Origin: Puccinia triticina
Taxonomy: Eukaryota > Basidiomycota > Pucciniomycetes > Pucciniales > Pucciniaceae
DNA: 64,000 nt
Direction of reading: 5' to 3'
Assembly (NCBI RefSeq): GCF_026914185.1
Contig: NC_070568.1
Location: 4,298,001-4,362,000, forward strand
Shown one piece after another: positions 1 to 10,553 of the stretch; positions within the stretch are counted from its first letter, which is position 1, and each line of letters opens with the position of its first letter. Below the pieces are notes generated by a model. It saw only the letters and a list, made by a program, of their open reading frames with translations. It was not told where the DNA came from and ran no database searches. A program made the translations under genes and the position numbers.

Positions 1-2542
1 TCATATCGTAGTGGGTTGCCTTACGCAATGGGCCCACGAAGTCGATTGCGATGTTGGTTAAGGGTTGACGAGGAAACGAGGGAGTGAGCATCTTGCCCAG
101 CGGTGCCGTCGTGGGAGCCTTAGTACGCTGGCAAACTTCACACCGCTCGAGGAGTTGTCGTATGTCTATTGACATCCGAGGCCAGAAGAAGTCCCGGCGA
201 AGCTCTTTGGTGGTCTTGAGGACCCCCAAGTGGCCAAGGCGTTGGTGGGCCTTGTTGATGAGTGATCTTCGCAGTTGAAAATTTGCTGGGATGACAAGTC
301 GGCCATCAATGAATAGAAGTCCGTTCTCTTCTATACAATCCGTGCGGAGGGGAAGAGCATCACGTAAGGCAATGCAAAATTGGTCATGTGCATAACCAGC
401 CAAGATAGTTTGTTTGAGAGAGGGGTCAATGGACAGACCAATTTCTGTCAGCGCCGCCACGCATGCTACTTCTTCAGGTGTGGATGGATCGTCGTCGGGG
501 AGGTCTTTCCTTGAGAGGGCGTCCGCGACCGAGTTATCCTCCCCGCGAATGTAGTTGAAGTTGAGGTCGAAGTCAGCAAGAAGTTCTGACCATTGTGCTT
601 GTCGCTTGCTGAGAGTGCGTTGACAAGGGAGATGTACAAGTGAGTGATGGTCGGACATCACATTGATCTTCATCCCCAAGAGAAGCATGCGCCATTTTTG
701 AAGTGCGTGTATGACGGCCAACAACTCTTGCTCGTGAACTGGGTAGTTGCGTTCCGCCGGCGTCATCTGGTGGGATTCGTAAGCGATGGGAGAAGCGACT
801 TTCCAGTCTTTACCCTGGAATAGGGCCGCGCCGAGAGCGGAGCCGCTTGCATCTGTAAAAAGCCAAAGTGGGTCTTCGGACTCGTAATCGACATTTTTTA
901 AACACGGGAGAGAGGTCATGATACGTTTAATGTTTTGAAAGGCTGCTTCCTCTTTGGGGCCCCATTGGAAGGCTTTATTCTCAAGTTTTGAGCTTGTTAA
1001 TGGAGTGAGCGTCCCTACGTAGCGCTGTAGACCCCATATGAATTTCTTCATCCACTGCACCGTCCCAAGAAAGCATTTCACACCCTTTGCTGATTGCGGT
1101 GAAGGCCAGGATTGGATGTCTGCAATTTTCTCGTCATCCGCTTCAATACCCTCCGCCGAGATCCAATGTCCCAGGAACTTTACTCGTGTGCAAAACAGCT
1201 TCGTCTTCTTGGGACTGCAGTAGAGGTTGGCTTGACGGAGTTTACGGAGGACCGCTCTGACGTGTGCTTCATGTTCTTCGAAGGAATCCGAGAAAACGAC
1301 GATGTCGTCGAGGTATACGACGCAAATGTCGTTGATTAAGTCACCTAGCGCTTCCTCTAGTCTCGCCTGATGGGTGGCCGGCGCGTTTGTGAGTCCCATG
1401 GGCATAACGACCCACTCCATGAGTCCCCACGGGGTCTTGACTGCCGTCAATGGAATGTCTTCCTCTCGCATTCTGGTCTGAAAGAATGCATTCGTTTGAT
1501 CGAGTATCGAGAAAACTTTGCCTGAAGCCACCACTCGTACGAGTTCATCCACATTCGGCAAGGGCGAGCGATCACAAACAGTGAGGCTGTTGAGTTTGCG
1601 GTAGTCGCAAACCCAACGGGGAAGGGCAGAGGGGTCTTTTTTCGGAATGATTAGACTTGGGGACGCGTACTGACTGGTTGACCGTTGGATGCGGCCCGCT
1701 TTAATATGTTGATCTAAGAGTATTCTCCACGATGCGAGGTGCTTGGGAGGGTACGGGAATTGACGCTCGTTGATTACTGCATTGGGGTCAGTCAGTACGA
1801 TTTTGTGTCGAGTTCGAGACGCTGCGTCTTGTAGTTTGTTAGGAAACAAGCTTCCTTTAGATTGATCTGAGTCGTCAACGTCCTCATTGACCGCAGGGAT
1901 GTCCTCGGGAAACAGATCAGCAAATTCCTTCAAAATCAACCTCTCCGACTCCGCGCACGGATATTGATTTGCCTCGGAGGGGGTGTCGACTGCGGCTATG
2001 GATTGAAATTGTCCAGGGTCCACTCGGTAGTCTGGGATGAGGACATTCAGTCGGGAACACTCCATGGCTTGTTGTTCCACCGAGACGGATAGCCCATGAC
2101 GATGCAAAAATGGCGTTCCAAGGATGAGGTCGAAATCGCCTAGCACCGGTCCCACCCGCAGAGAAGTATCTTCAAATATCAATGTGGGTCGGGTGACACG
2201 CAGCGTCGCCACGACGAAATGACGGATGGTGAGGGGCATTGCGGAGCCGTCTCCCAGCGCCAGGCGAATTGAGCTAGGTCGTGCCATTGGTTGGCGTTCC
2301 AGAAAGGAGTCGTCCACTGCTCTATCCGAGATGAGATCGATCTCAGAGCCTGTGTCGATGAGAGCCCTGAAATAACGGCCCGTGATTTGCAGTTCAATTA
2401 TTACTCGTGCTGGTTTGATCGGATTCAGAGAGGGGTTGAGTACGTCGGACAACTTTGAGGAAGGGAGCGAGGTCGAGGGCAAAGACGAAGGCAAAAGGTG
2501 AGCCAGATTGCTCGACGAAGACGAAGAGTTTAGAGAACCCAT
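1..2542 (-). CDS. Ty3/gypsy Pol polyprotein, partial, without gag
   Basis: One reading frame is open on the minus strand from the ATG at 2542 to the left edge, so the protein continues outside the window. In order it shows a Ser-rich N-terminus of about 50 residues, a retropepsin with the ALIDTGSE motif (near 2347-2358), reverse transcriptase with YLDDIVVF (near 1300-1317), RNase H, the integrase zinc domain (HQRLGHLG followed by CEVCQ), and the start of the integrase core (IDFVGPL at the edge). The function is replication and integration of a retrotransposon. The usual 300-400 residue gag in front of the protease is missing: the ATG lies only about 40 nt from the LTR-like repeat at 2583. No premature stop is present in the visible 847 codons, so this part is well preserved. 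Gag may be deleted or may sit in a separate frame lost by insertion. Confidence 0.93.
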   Translation of the reverse strand, partial: MGSLNSSSSSSNLAHLLPSSLPSTSLPSSKLSDVLNPSLNPIKPARVIIELQITGRYFRALIDTGSEIDLISDRAVDDSFLERQPMARPSSIRLALGDGSAMPLTIRHFVVATLRVTRPTLIFEDTSLRVGPVLGDFDLILGTPFLHRHGLSVSVEQQAMECSRLNVLIPDYRVDPGQFQSIAAVDTPSEANQYPCAESERLILKEFADLFPEDIPAVNEDVDDSDQSKGSLFPNKLQDAASRTRHKIVLTDPNAVINERQFPYPPKHLASWRILLDQHIKAGRIQRSTSQYASPSLIIPKKDPSALPRWVCDYRKLNSLTVCDRSPLPNVDELVRVVASGKVFSILDQTNAFFQTRMREEDIPLTAVKTPWGLMEWVVMPMGLTNAPATHQARLEEALGDLINDICVVYLDDIVVFSDSFEEHEAHVRAVLRKLRQANLYCSPKKTKLFCTRVKFLGHWISAEGIEADDEKIADIQSWPSPQSAKGVKCFLGTVQWMKKFIWGLQRYVGTLTPLTSSKLENKAFQWGPKEEAAFQNIKRIMTSLPCLKNVDYESEDPLWLFTDASGSALGAALFQGKDWKVASPIAYESHQMTPAERNYPVHEQELLAVIHALQKWRMLLLGMKINVMSDHHSLVHLPCQRTLSKRQAQWSELLADFDLNFNYIRGEDNSVADALSRKDLPDDDPSTPEEVACVAALTEIGLSIDPSLKQTILAGYAHDQFCIALRDALPLRTDCIEENGLLFIDGRLVIPANFQLRRSLINKAHQRLGHLGVLKTTKELRRDFFWPRMSIDIRQLLERCEVCQRTKAPTTAPLGKMLTPSFPRQPLTNIAIDFVGPLRKATHYDM

Positions 2543-2582
2543 CACGAAAGGGTTTTCAGGAGTGGTATCGAGAAAAAAAAAG

Positions 2583-2882
2583 TGTAAGAGTCCGCTTGGG
2601 ACTCTTCACTGTCTGGGCTGGCACACGGCACAGAGGCCTGAAACGGTTTCTAGGAACCACTTGTGTATTGCAAAGTACTAGCCCAGGAGAGAAGTTCAGC
2701 TTCTCTCCGTACATACAACTGAGAAAGGAAAGGAAGGGGAAAGATCGGTGCTCACCTAGCCCAGGAGAGAAGTTCAGCTTCTCTCTGCTGAGCTAGGAGG
2801 GCGCGGGGGAGCTGAGTCTAAGAGTCCGTCGATGGCTTATGTAATACCGGCTTGTGAGTTCCCGAAGGGGGCTTCACAGATA
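2583..2882 (+). repeat. LTR-like repeat copy 1 with conserved hairpins
   Basis: It starts TGTAAGAG directly after a purine tract (GAGA9G type). A first stem GAGTCC/GGACTC lies at 2588-2604. The motif CCCAGGAGAGAAG occurs twice, about 75 bp apart. The second copy forms an 8 bp stem (2765-2772 with 2778-2785) inside an outer stem CCTAGC/GCTAGG (2755-2760 with 2792-2797). The same order of elements with other bases occurs at 4219 and 9344. The purine tract plus the downstream TATA box suggest a + oriented 3' LTR, but the adjacent pol reads on the minus strand, so orientation is unresolved. Confidence 0.6.
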
Positions 2883-3160
2883 AGCTGTACAGGAAGTGTC
2901 TCCCGCAGCATAAATCCCTCATTGTTTGTACATGGAGCACAGCATATGCAGGCAGATAAGCTGTACAGGAAGTGTCTCCTGCAGCATAAATCTCTCATTG
3001 TTTGTAAGGCAGTGCAGCACACGCATGCAGATGCTGTGTAGTTGAGTGTCTCCTGCAGCATAAACCCCTCGTTGTTTGTACATGCAGCGCAGTACATGCA
3101 TGAGAGGCTGTGTAGTTGAGATCTCCTGCAGCAATAATCCCTCATGAGGAGCTTCCCTGG
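2878..3160 (+). repeat. About 75 bp tandem repeat, four copies
   Basis: Four degenerate copies of a unit containing GTCTCCTGCAGCATAAAT and CCCTCATTGTTTGTACATG follow one another, starting near 2878, 2954, 3029 and 3103. Each unit can fold through CTGTACAGGA with TCCTGCAG. They sit just upstream of a TATA box, the position of U3 enhancer repeats in LTR elements. Confidence 0.75.
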
Positions 3161-3179
3161 AGCAAAAATCCCTCACCCT

Positions 3180-3193
3180 TTAATATATAAGGA
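3180..3193 (+). promoter_or_regulatory. TATA box of LTR-like repeat copy 1
   Basis: TTTAATATATAAGG contains a good TATATAAG match on the + strand, placed after the 75 bp repeats and before the 48 bp repeats. This fits a U3/R boundary of an LTR read to the right. Function is inferred from position only. Confidence 0.4.
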
Positions 3194-3225
3194 GGCCCTT
3201 TCTCCCCTCATCAGATGGTTTTGCC

Positions 3226-3321
3226 ATCAGCCTACAGAGGTTTGGTCACAAGTGGTTAGTTAGTTTAGTTAGGATCAGCCTACAGAGGTTTGGTCACAAG
3301 TGGTTAGTTAGTTTAGTCAGC
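3226..3321 (+). repeat. 48 bp direct repeat, two copies
   Basis: ATCAGCCTACAGAGGTTTGG followed by TCACAAGTGGTTAGTTAG occurs at 3226 and again at 3274 with almost no change. It lies downstream of the TATA box. No open frame crosses it. Confidence 0.85.
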
Positions 3322-3702
3322 AGTGGTTATTAGCGGTATTAGTGATTAGTACAAGTACCGTAGAAGTTTAGTAGTGGTATAAGTGTGTCGGCAGTAGTAG
3401 AACCAATCATAACACAACAAAAAATTCGAGTTAAGCAGCATATTAGTAACGTGTAGTACGAGTATAACAAAGTAAGTATATTGCCTGCGTGCGAAGAAGT
3501 TATAACAGATTTGCTAGCCTGTTGAATCAAGTGATCTAGGTCTGATAGAGATTACTATATGAAAGTAAGATCTATCTTGGAATCAGCCATATCTTTATAA
3601 ATATTGATTACAAGACTCTTAGATATTTGCATAGTATTATTAGAGGGGCAGGTCTTTCAAACCACCCGTAAGTTGTAATAGCCTTTCAACCTATTAAGCA
3701 AT

Positions 3703-4218
3703 TTATTTCCCCCTCAGCAGATATTTCACCAAATTATATTTAGTGTCCCACACGAGTCCTACAACGCACGTAAGGATCATGTCAAATTCGCCAGTTGAGG
3801 GGAGCGGGCCAACAAATTCTAATCTCAAGTTTGTGAGTGGGGTCGTCATCTTTGTCCTGATGTGTTTGGCTAGAGTATCAAGGCTTGGAGCAGAGTGATC
3901 AAGGGATGGGTAGTGTGCGGTTTGTGAAAACAGAAAAACGGAGAGATATTGTTGTAAAAAAAGGTTTTGCCGGCGATCCAAAGCAGGCAGTAACGTTGCA
4001 GCAATCGCAGGCCGAGTGCAAGAATGGACAAAGCAAGGTTGGGTAATCAAAGGCACGGATAAGGCAAGGTCAGGTTGAAAGGAAAAGGAGGCAAGGGTTG
4101 AGCAGAGTATGGCTTGTTGACGTTGATAGCAGAAGATGAAGTGTTTGGCACGATTCAAAACTGAAGGGAAAACAATTCTGGTTTGTTTGCGGGTTGTTTG
4201 TGGGCTAGAAAAAAAAAG
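3703..4218 (-). pseudogene. Ty3/gypsy integrase fragment
   Basis: A 192-codon minus-strand frame holds a stretch resembling the start of an integrase core (PLTNLRLEFVGPLP then FDMILT), aligned with the PLTNIAIDFVGPL of the gypsy Pol at the left edge. Everything around it is unrelated to a full pol, so this is an internal remnant. It ends next to the second LTR-like repeat, as in an internally deleted element. Confidence 0.5.
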
Positions 4219-4545
4219 TGTAAGAGTCCCGTTTGGACTCTTCACTAAAGACTTGCAAAGGCGCTGAGAAACTCGTCTCAATGGTTTCTAGTGCCCAACT
4301 GTGATTTATTTCAAAGGGGGAAGGAGCTAGCAATGAGAGATCAGTATCTCTCAGTATATACAACTGGGGAAAAGGGAGAATGGAGAGGAAAGAGAGAGAG
4401 GGAAGAACATACCTAGCAATGAGAGATCAGTATATCTGCAGAGCTAGGTAGGTGAGGAGGAAACAGGACTATATGGGTCCAGATCTGTGTCTTGTGATAT
4501 GTGTGTGACACCTTGGGAGGGGGCTCACAAAGTGACAGTCCATCA
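4219..4545 (+). repeat. LTR-like repeat copy 2 with conserved hairpins
   Basis: It starts TGTAAGAG after the same purine tract as copy 1. The stem GAGTCC/GGACTC is at 4224-4240. The motif CTAGCAATGAGAGATCAG occurs twice, and the second copy is enclosed by an outer stem ACCTAGC/GCTAGGT (4411-4417 with 4443-4449). A GGGAGGGGGCTCAC segment matches the third hairpin zone of the other copies. Sequence identity with copy 1 is low, but the order of hairpins is the same. Confidence 0.6.
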
Positions 4546-4708
4546 ACACATCCAAGGAGATGTAACTCTCCTCAATGACCACTACAGCTGGTCATTAAGA
4601 GGAGCTACAACTCCCTCTATGACCTGTACTTTGCAGGGAAATTTCCACCCTGATGTTTAGCCAAAAATCATGAGGGAAATGTTACACAAGTGAAACTCCA
4701 CCTAGATA

Positions 4709-4825
4709 CCAGCCTGCCAAGAGGAAACCCCTCTTAGGGGGCTGGCATACATATACCAGCTTGCCAAGCGGGATCACTCTCAGCAGGCTGGTATACATAT
4801 AACAGCCTGACAAGGGGGATCTCAG
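4709..4825. repeat. Mini array of hairpins with 10 bp spacers
   Basis: Two complete palindromic units (4709-4745, 4756-4791) and a third partial one start CCAGCCTGCCAAG or CCAGCTTGCCAAG and end GGCTGG. They are separated by exactly 10 bp, CATACATATA and TATACATATA. The same unit-plus-10 bp layout with different bases builds the large array at 29.7-31.0 kb. Confidence 0.75.
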
Positions 4826-5202
4826 ATTTCATTGCAGGCATGTTATTAAATCTTGGGCTTTATGAGGTTCAATTAAACCTTCATGAAATTAAGCCCTATG
4901 CGTTGGAACAGGCCAGATTTACAACTCAGTCTCCTGCTGCACTTATCTGGCTCAAGTTGGGGATCTTCTGTGATGGTATCCTGTAGAAGAATCACATCTG
5001 TCCCATCCACAAGTTGTGACAGTAACCCATGATGTGAGCCCAGAGCCAACTTGGCCTTCAAATATGATTTAAGTTGAGTTGCACTTGAGTCATGAATTGG
5101 TCAAGGTGATTTTTTCTTACCGTATTAAGTTACAGATGACATCAGCTTTAGTTGGACACGTCATCAAAATGGGCTGAAGCTTGAATTGCACACTCTACAC
5201 AG

Positions 5203-5469
5203 TTGACATCCAGCAGGGTTCCAGAAAGAAATTATGGTCTGGCACTCTCCAGAGAGTGCAACACATCCCTCCCTGTTGACTGGTTTGTAATGGTGGATTT
5301 CTCATATTTGATACCCCCTAATGTTGGTATTGTACTTCATGAACCTGTGTTTAGTCATGGCCAGCTCTATGTTGCATTTTCAAGAAGCAAGTCAAGCCAA
5401 ACTACAAATTTAGTGATTCCACAGCCTGAAAGTGGCCAGTCTTCATATGAAACTTCAAAAATTGTTTAA
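5203..5469 (+). pseudogene. Helitron PIF1-like helicase C-terminus remnant
   Basis: An 88-codon frame ends with a segment typical of the last part of PIF1 helicases encoded by Helitrons: NVGIVLHEPVFSHGQLYVAF followed by SRS, the helicase motif VI region. Nothing upstream encodes the rest of the helicase or a Rep nuclease, so it is a fragment. The palindrome GGCACTCTCCAGAGAGTGC sits at the 5' end of the frame and recurs in the element at 18.5-19.3 kb. Confidence 0.7.
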
Positions 5470-6304
5470 AAGGAGGTTCTCTCACATTTTCAGAGTTTCT
5501 GATTCTCTCTAGTCATCACCATTTTTCCAAAGATTTACCTTTTCAGTAACAAGTTTTGTGTCTTTTCCCCCCAAAAAAATGGCCTTATTTCACCCAGTTT
5601 TCACTTGAAATGTTGTTTTTCCACCCATTTTTCAGTTAAAAGTTGTTTTCTCCTTTGACTGAATGAATGCATAGTCACCCTGAAATTGCATCATCAAAAT
5701 ATCATTTCCTTTGATCTGTCCCATTCCCCTTTGGGCCTTTCACATCCTGTGGCTTTCACACCCCCTGTAACCCCAAATTTGGCGGCTATGCCCTTGTAAG
5801 CACTAAAAAAAGACATGTAATCCTAAACTTAATTCCTTTCTTTCTTGTGCTGTCGGAGCTGCCTATCGCGCTGCAAGATTGCCCTTCTTCAATTTCGACC
5901 ACCAAAGGGTTTCTGGCCGCGTCCAAAAACGATGACGATCCAGGCCGAGCCGTCGACCAGCACGTCTGTCCATCTGTCTGATCTGCTTTCAGCTCACTCT
6001 TGATTGCTTGTCTCGGTGCTTACCTGGGACGTGTCCTATATTTCTTTCCGAAACCATAGATTTATAGGTGTTGGGATTTCCGTCGCAGGTAAGCTCGAAA
6101 TGAGGTGCCTGATTGTTATACATTTTCTGTGCTTGTTCTTTTTCTTCTGGCTCACAATGGCTGGCTGCAAGTAAGATCATTCCGGGAAGCGAGCTGACCT
6201 CGACCACTCCTTTGGCCTACCAAAGGGCATCCAAGTTCGATGCTGATGTGATTGTTTGTTGGCGGTCTGGATGAATCTCCCCGTTCGCGCGGACTCGACG
6301 GCCA
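5470..6304. other. Intergenic region, possible 5' exon of NIPA-like gene
   Basis: No ORF here matches a family I know. The stretch turns from AT-rich to CpG-richer near 5850, as expected ahead of a host gene. A short first exon of the NIPA-like gene probably lies between 6050 and 6250, because the next exon begins at a 3' splice site at 6304, but I could not fix it. Confidence 0.4.
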
Positions 6305-8244
6305 GGCAACCTGTTGATTTCGCTGGCCCTGAACCTCCAGAAACTGGCGCACCAAAGACTCGAAAACCGAAGAGCAGCCGACTCGCCGCCATCGAAAAGG
6401 CCATGCGACAGTCGGCCATCCGAATCAACCCATCTGCTCGAACAGTCCCAGGATCTCGACAACTCAACACCTGATCTCGAATCCTCCTCAACCGTCCACC
6501 CCTCCGATCGATCTCTATCGCCCTCATCTTCGCGCTCTCAGCCTTATCAACCTAATGACCTCGCTTACTTATCTTCTCCGCTATGGTGGCTTGGTTTCAT
6601 TCTCATGTCCACTGGCGAATTGGGCAATTTTGTGTCTTGTCAGTCCAGCTCCAGTCCAGCTGCAATCCTTCGGATGCTATGATGCCCACAGCATGTTACT
6701 TTCCGGGCTTGTTGAGACACAGAATCGCTGATTTTTTTTTTTTTTTTGATGAACTTTTGACTGTTTGGTGAAATTGAACAGATGGCTTTGCGCCTGCTAG
6801 CGTAGTCGCCCCGTTAGGTACGGTGGCCTTGGTCGGCAATTGTGTTGCTGCTCCAATTCTGCTGGGTGAACAGTTCAAAAAGCGCGACTGGCTGGGGATC
6901 GGATTGGTAATAATAGGGACCATCACCAGTTGAGTTTTGATAGCTGTCACCCTCCATCCGTTTCTGCCCACCATGGCTGAATAACATGCACCAAATATGG
7001 GTTTCAGTCGTTCTCAGTAGTCCTAGGAACTCAGAAGCCCTATCACCCGACCAACTGACCGTTGCATTCCGTGGATTGGGATTTATTATCTACGCCAGTC
7101 TCTGTCTACTCGCCATCCTGTTAGTCCTTGTGACCTAACTCCTCATGCGGAGAGCAATGCTCATCTGTGTTTCTAAATTATCAACCAGGCTTCTCATCTG
7201 CCTCTCTAGCACTAAATGGGCCAACCGCTTCATCGGGATCGACGTCGGACTTTGTGCAATCTCTGGTATTTGATTTGTCTGCTACATAATCCACAACAAA
7301 AACGACACTTAATATGTAAAGTGCTAATGCCAACCTCAACTTGCTGAATTGCTTCCAGGCGGATTCACTGTCTTATCGACGAAAGCCTTCAGTTCATTGC
7401 TAAATGCGCTGTTTCTTGATTGGTTTGTGGCTTTGCTTTATCATTCAAGTACGGTCACCCTCCTGGTCGGATATCAATTGACATATTTCTTACTTTCTGC
7501 GCACAGCTTCAAATATCACATCACCTGGATCATGTTAGTGGTGATGCTGGTGACCGCGATCTTACAAATTATATTTCTGAATCGTGCCTTGCAAAGATTC
7601 GATTCAAAGGTAAGCCCCAATTGCGCTGGACAACTGATGCTGGGGGTGGTCTGTAACTAACTGGCTGCTTCCTGAACCCACAGCACGTAGTACCCGTCCA
7701 GTTTGTCATATTTACAATTATGGCTGTGGTTGGATCGACTATACTCTATGGCGACTTCAGAAATTTGGGCTCGGCCCAAGTGGGAAACTTCATCTTTGCT
7801 TGTGGTTTTATCTTCACTGGAGTGTACTGCTTAACTAGAGAGCCACCTGCCTCGGAGAAAGATGAGACGGCACCTCAGGAGCAAGCAAAGCTCCGCTCGA
7901 CGGGTCGCCATACCACACTGACGCCGGTTCCAGAAGAGGAGTCAACTGAATCGACCAGTGTCGCCGACTTAGTGATCCAACCAATAGATCAAAATCAGTC
8001 TTTCGCGATGGGCATTCAAGGAACCGCGAACCATTTTAATCATCTGCCCAACTCCCACAAGATATCTAGTCCTTCTTCCTGGAATTCCGTCCAGTTTTCG
8101 TTCAGCTCACCCTCTCGGCCAGCCATTCGACGCCAACGTTCGCAGCCAATCTTATTTCCTAGGGCTTTCGGAACGCCTGGATATTATCTCATCGCCAGCT
8201 CTATCTCTAGATCCCACGGAACCTCGCATGGTTTCGCCGGATGA
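6305..8244 (+). CDS. NIPA-like (DUF803) magnesium transporter
   Basis: Seven exons can be read: 6305-6638, 6782-6928, 7008-7119, 7189-7265, 7359-7422, 7507-7609 and 7684-8244, each joined in phase by GT-AG introns of about 70-143 nt. The joined protein carries the family's hallmark order: LALNLQKLAHQRLE, WWLGFILMSTGELGNF, YGFAPASVVAPLGTVALVGN, GGFTVLSTKAFSSLL, LNRALQRFDSKHVVPVQFV and GSTILYGDF. NIPA proteins are multi-pass membrane transporters of the drug/metabolite superfamily linked to Mg2+ uptake; several hydrophobic segments are visible. The C-terminal tail after about VYCLTREPP is polar and Ser/Pro-rich, probably cytosolic. The true start codon was not found: the sequence before LLISLALN comes from an unassigned upstream exon. 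No frameshift or stop is needed, so the gene looks functional. The substrate is inferred from family. Confidence 0.88.
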
Positions 8245-8858
8245 GTGTCATATTCTCATGGATATTTCTTCGCAGATCGGTCATTGTAATCTTAGACTTT
8301 TGGCCACCATTCAACGTCACTTTTGTGTAGTATGGAATCTTGCATTTAGTGCATTCACCCTTTGTAAACATCATAGATGATCTGTACATTTTGTACACTG
8401 ATTTGCATCGTCTGTAGTCCTCCATGTATTTTTTTAGCTCTTTTTATATTATCCATATTTTGATGCTGTAAATTCCCTTGAACTGCTCCCCTCAGAAACA
8501 CTGTAGTGATTTGAATTTGACTGAACTGATTGGCCATTTCCTGGGGGGGAACCCTGAAAGCAACCAATTGCTTCAAGAAGTAAACAGAAGGCAAATTTTT
8601 TTCTTAGTCATCTAAGGATAGACACAGGTTCAAAGCTCATTTCTCTCAAGGCAATCCACAAAACTTGAGAAAAAGGTGATGGTGTCACACTGTACCATCA
8701 GAACCAGGGCACTAAGTATTCAACACAAAGGTGTGAGGGGCCCCCTACTACTCTTACTTCTTAAGCAGTTATGAATATCCTCAAGAGAGAATATCATCAG
8801 TGTTCACATGTAGTAAAAGTAGTATGTCTTTGAGCAAAGATAAACTCTTGGGGATTTG
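8245..8858. other. 3' flank of NIPA-like gene, no gene seen
   Basis: AT-rich sequence without a convincing ORF. The short minus-strand frames at 8207-8594 have no recognisable family and overlap the NIPA 3' end. It probably holds the 3' UTR and terminator of the transporter gene. Confidence 0.4.
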
Positions 8859-9343
8859 AAGACCCTGTTTGGACACATCATAACGGTAGGTGTTATATTG
8901 CACAAATTGTTATATAAGAAACAAACTATTAGAAATGTGATCCCTAATTTCTGTGTCAGGCAAGGTGAACACCTGATTCCCTCAATATTTTTATCAGATT
9001 GAAATAATTGGACCATCTTCAGCACCATAAAAGCAATATTGAAATTGATATTGGTCAAGGGTGTAATAGCCCGGTTCATGTTGGTGACTTTGACACCATT
9101 TTTGTCACATTTTATTGTAAAATTTGCACAAATTTCTGAATCATCAGAAAAATTGGTTTCAAAAGAATCAGGCCAGCTTGAAAAAACTGAAAAAAATTAA
9201 TGATAAATTGGATAAAAATGGTGCTAAGAATCCAATGTGAACTGGGCTAATATTGCTATCATGGAGCTGAAGATGGGCATTTTCTTTTTGAATCTGATGG
9301 GAATATTGAGATCAGTTTTTCACCTTCCCTGACAAAACATTTA

Positions 9344-9665
9344 TGTAAGGGTTGTGATCCCTTCACTGAACGGGGGAGGAAATGGAGAGGAGCAATGGCA
9401 CAGAGGGCGATTTTTCTAGGACCAAACTCAGGGGTTTGATTTCACTGGTCCAGAGAGACTGCTGTCAGTTCTCTCTGTGATGAGGCAGAAGTAAAAAGGA
9501 AGAACAATCTGAGGAAGAGAAGATAGCTTACCTGGTCCAGAGAGACTGCTGTCAGTTCTCTGCTGAACCAGGGAAGGCAGAAGGGACCAGGATATCTATC
9601 TACATGTGACATGTTTTGTGTCCTAGTGAAACCTAGTGAACCCCAAGGGAGGAGGGGGGTTTACA
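9344..9665 (+). repeat. LTR-like repeat copy 3 with conserved hairpins
   Basis: It starts TGTAAGGG with a stem AAGGG/CCCTT (9347-9363). CCAGAGAGACTGCTGTCAG occurs twice; the second copy is enclosed by an outer stem CCTGGT/ACCAGG (9531-9536 with 9567-9572). A third stem GTGAACCCC/GGGGTTTAC follows near 9636-9670. The arrangement equals copies 1 and 2 while the paired bases differ on both sides. No purine tract precedes it, so it may be a solo repeat. Confidence 0.55.
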
Positions 9666-10176
9666 ATTTAGGTACCACATTTTGAATAGTTTTTTTTTTG
9701 ATCCATTCTACCACCAGTGCACCGGCTGGGTTGGGTAGAAAAGGATTTGGTAGCCTGGTGTGTTGCATGCCATAGCGGTTTGCACACTCTGCACCTCTTC
9801 TGTGAGGTTCCTGAGTCTGACACAGCTGGAAGGCTCAAATCAAGTGTGTGCGGGTCAGAGGAGAAAAATTGTCTCCCTAGAAAAGACTGTTGCCAGTACT
9901 TTTGCTCTCACTGAGTCAGGTAAAGAAAACCCACAAGCAGACACTGGAACCTGATAGCTCAAGGGTGGGATGAGGCACCAATCCCAACCCTCTCCTGGGC
10001 TAGAAAACAACTGAAGGGTGGTTGGGTGGAGTGAAAAAAGGAAAGTAAGTATTCCTCTGCAAGATGATGTAATTGTTAATTTTCACACAACTAAGAGGTT
10101 ATCATTTCCTATGAGTTATGGTCTATCCAACAATCTTGGAGACAGAGGGGGAAATGAGAAACAAATGTGTACCTAA

Positions 10177-10550
10177 GAGCATCTGCATTGGTTGTGGACT
10201 AAGGCAAATTAAGGAGGGATTAGCCTAGCTAACCCTTCCTTGGAAACCAATTGGGTCCGATTTAGTCAGACTAAACTCCTCCTTGGAGTACAATTTGGAC
10301 TAAGGAGAAGTAACTTTACTCCTTGCTAATCCTGGGAGTAAGCCTCTCATGCATATTCCCATGCATGCGGGCACTGCTCCCCACTCAAATGTATGCACCA
10401 AACACAGCTGACATAAGCTGCAGGTGCATACACCATAATTGCACATCAAATTGGCACTCACTGATGTGTTTGATGGCCAAGATTAGCGCTAATCCAGCAG
10501 TAAGCTAATCTGATACTACTGGGCTTACTCCTGCACCAATGCAGATGCTC
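10177..10550. mobile_element. MITE, PIF/Harbinger (Tourist) type
   Basis: Perfect 16 bp terminal inverted repeats GAGCATCTGCATTGGT bound a 374 bp non-coding segment, with the 3 bp target duplication TAA on both sides (10174-10176 and 10551-10553). TAA/TTA duplications and G-starting inverted repeats are the signature of PIF/Harbinger MITEs. The interior is partly self-complementary. Confidence 0.85.
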
Positions 10551-10553
10551 TAA

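Noticed and set aside
8804..9079. Gypsy integrase remnant left of LTR-like copy 3 (ITPLTNINFNIAF)
   Set aside because: Similarity to PLTNLRLEFVG is limited to a few residues; too weak to annotate.
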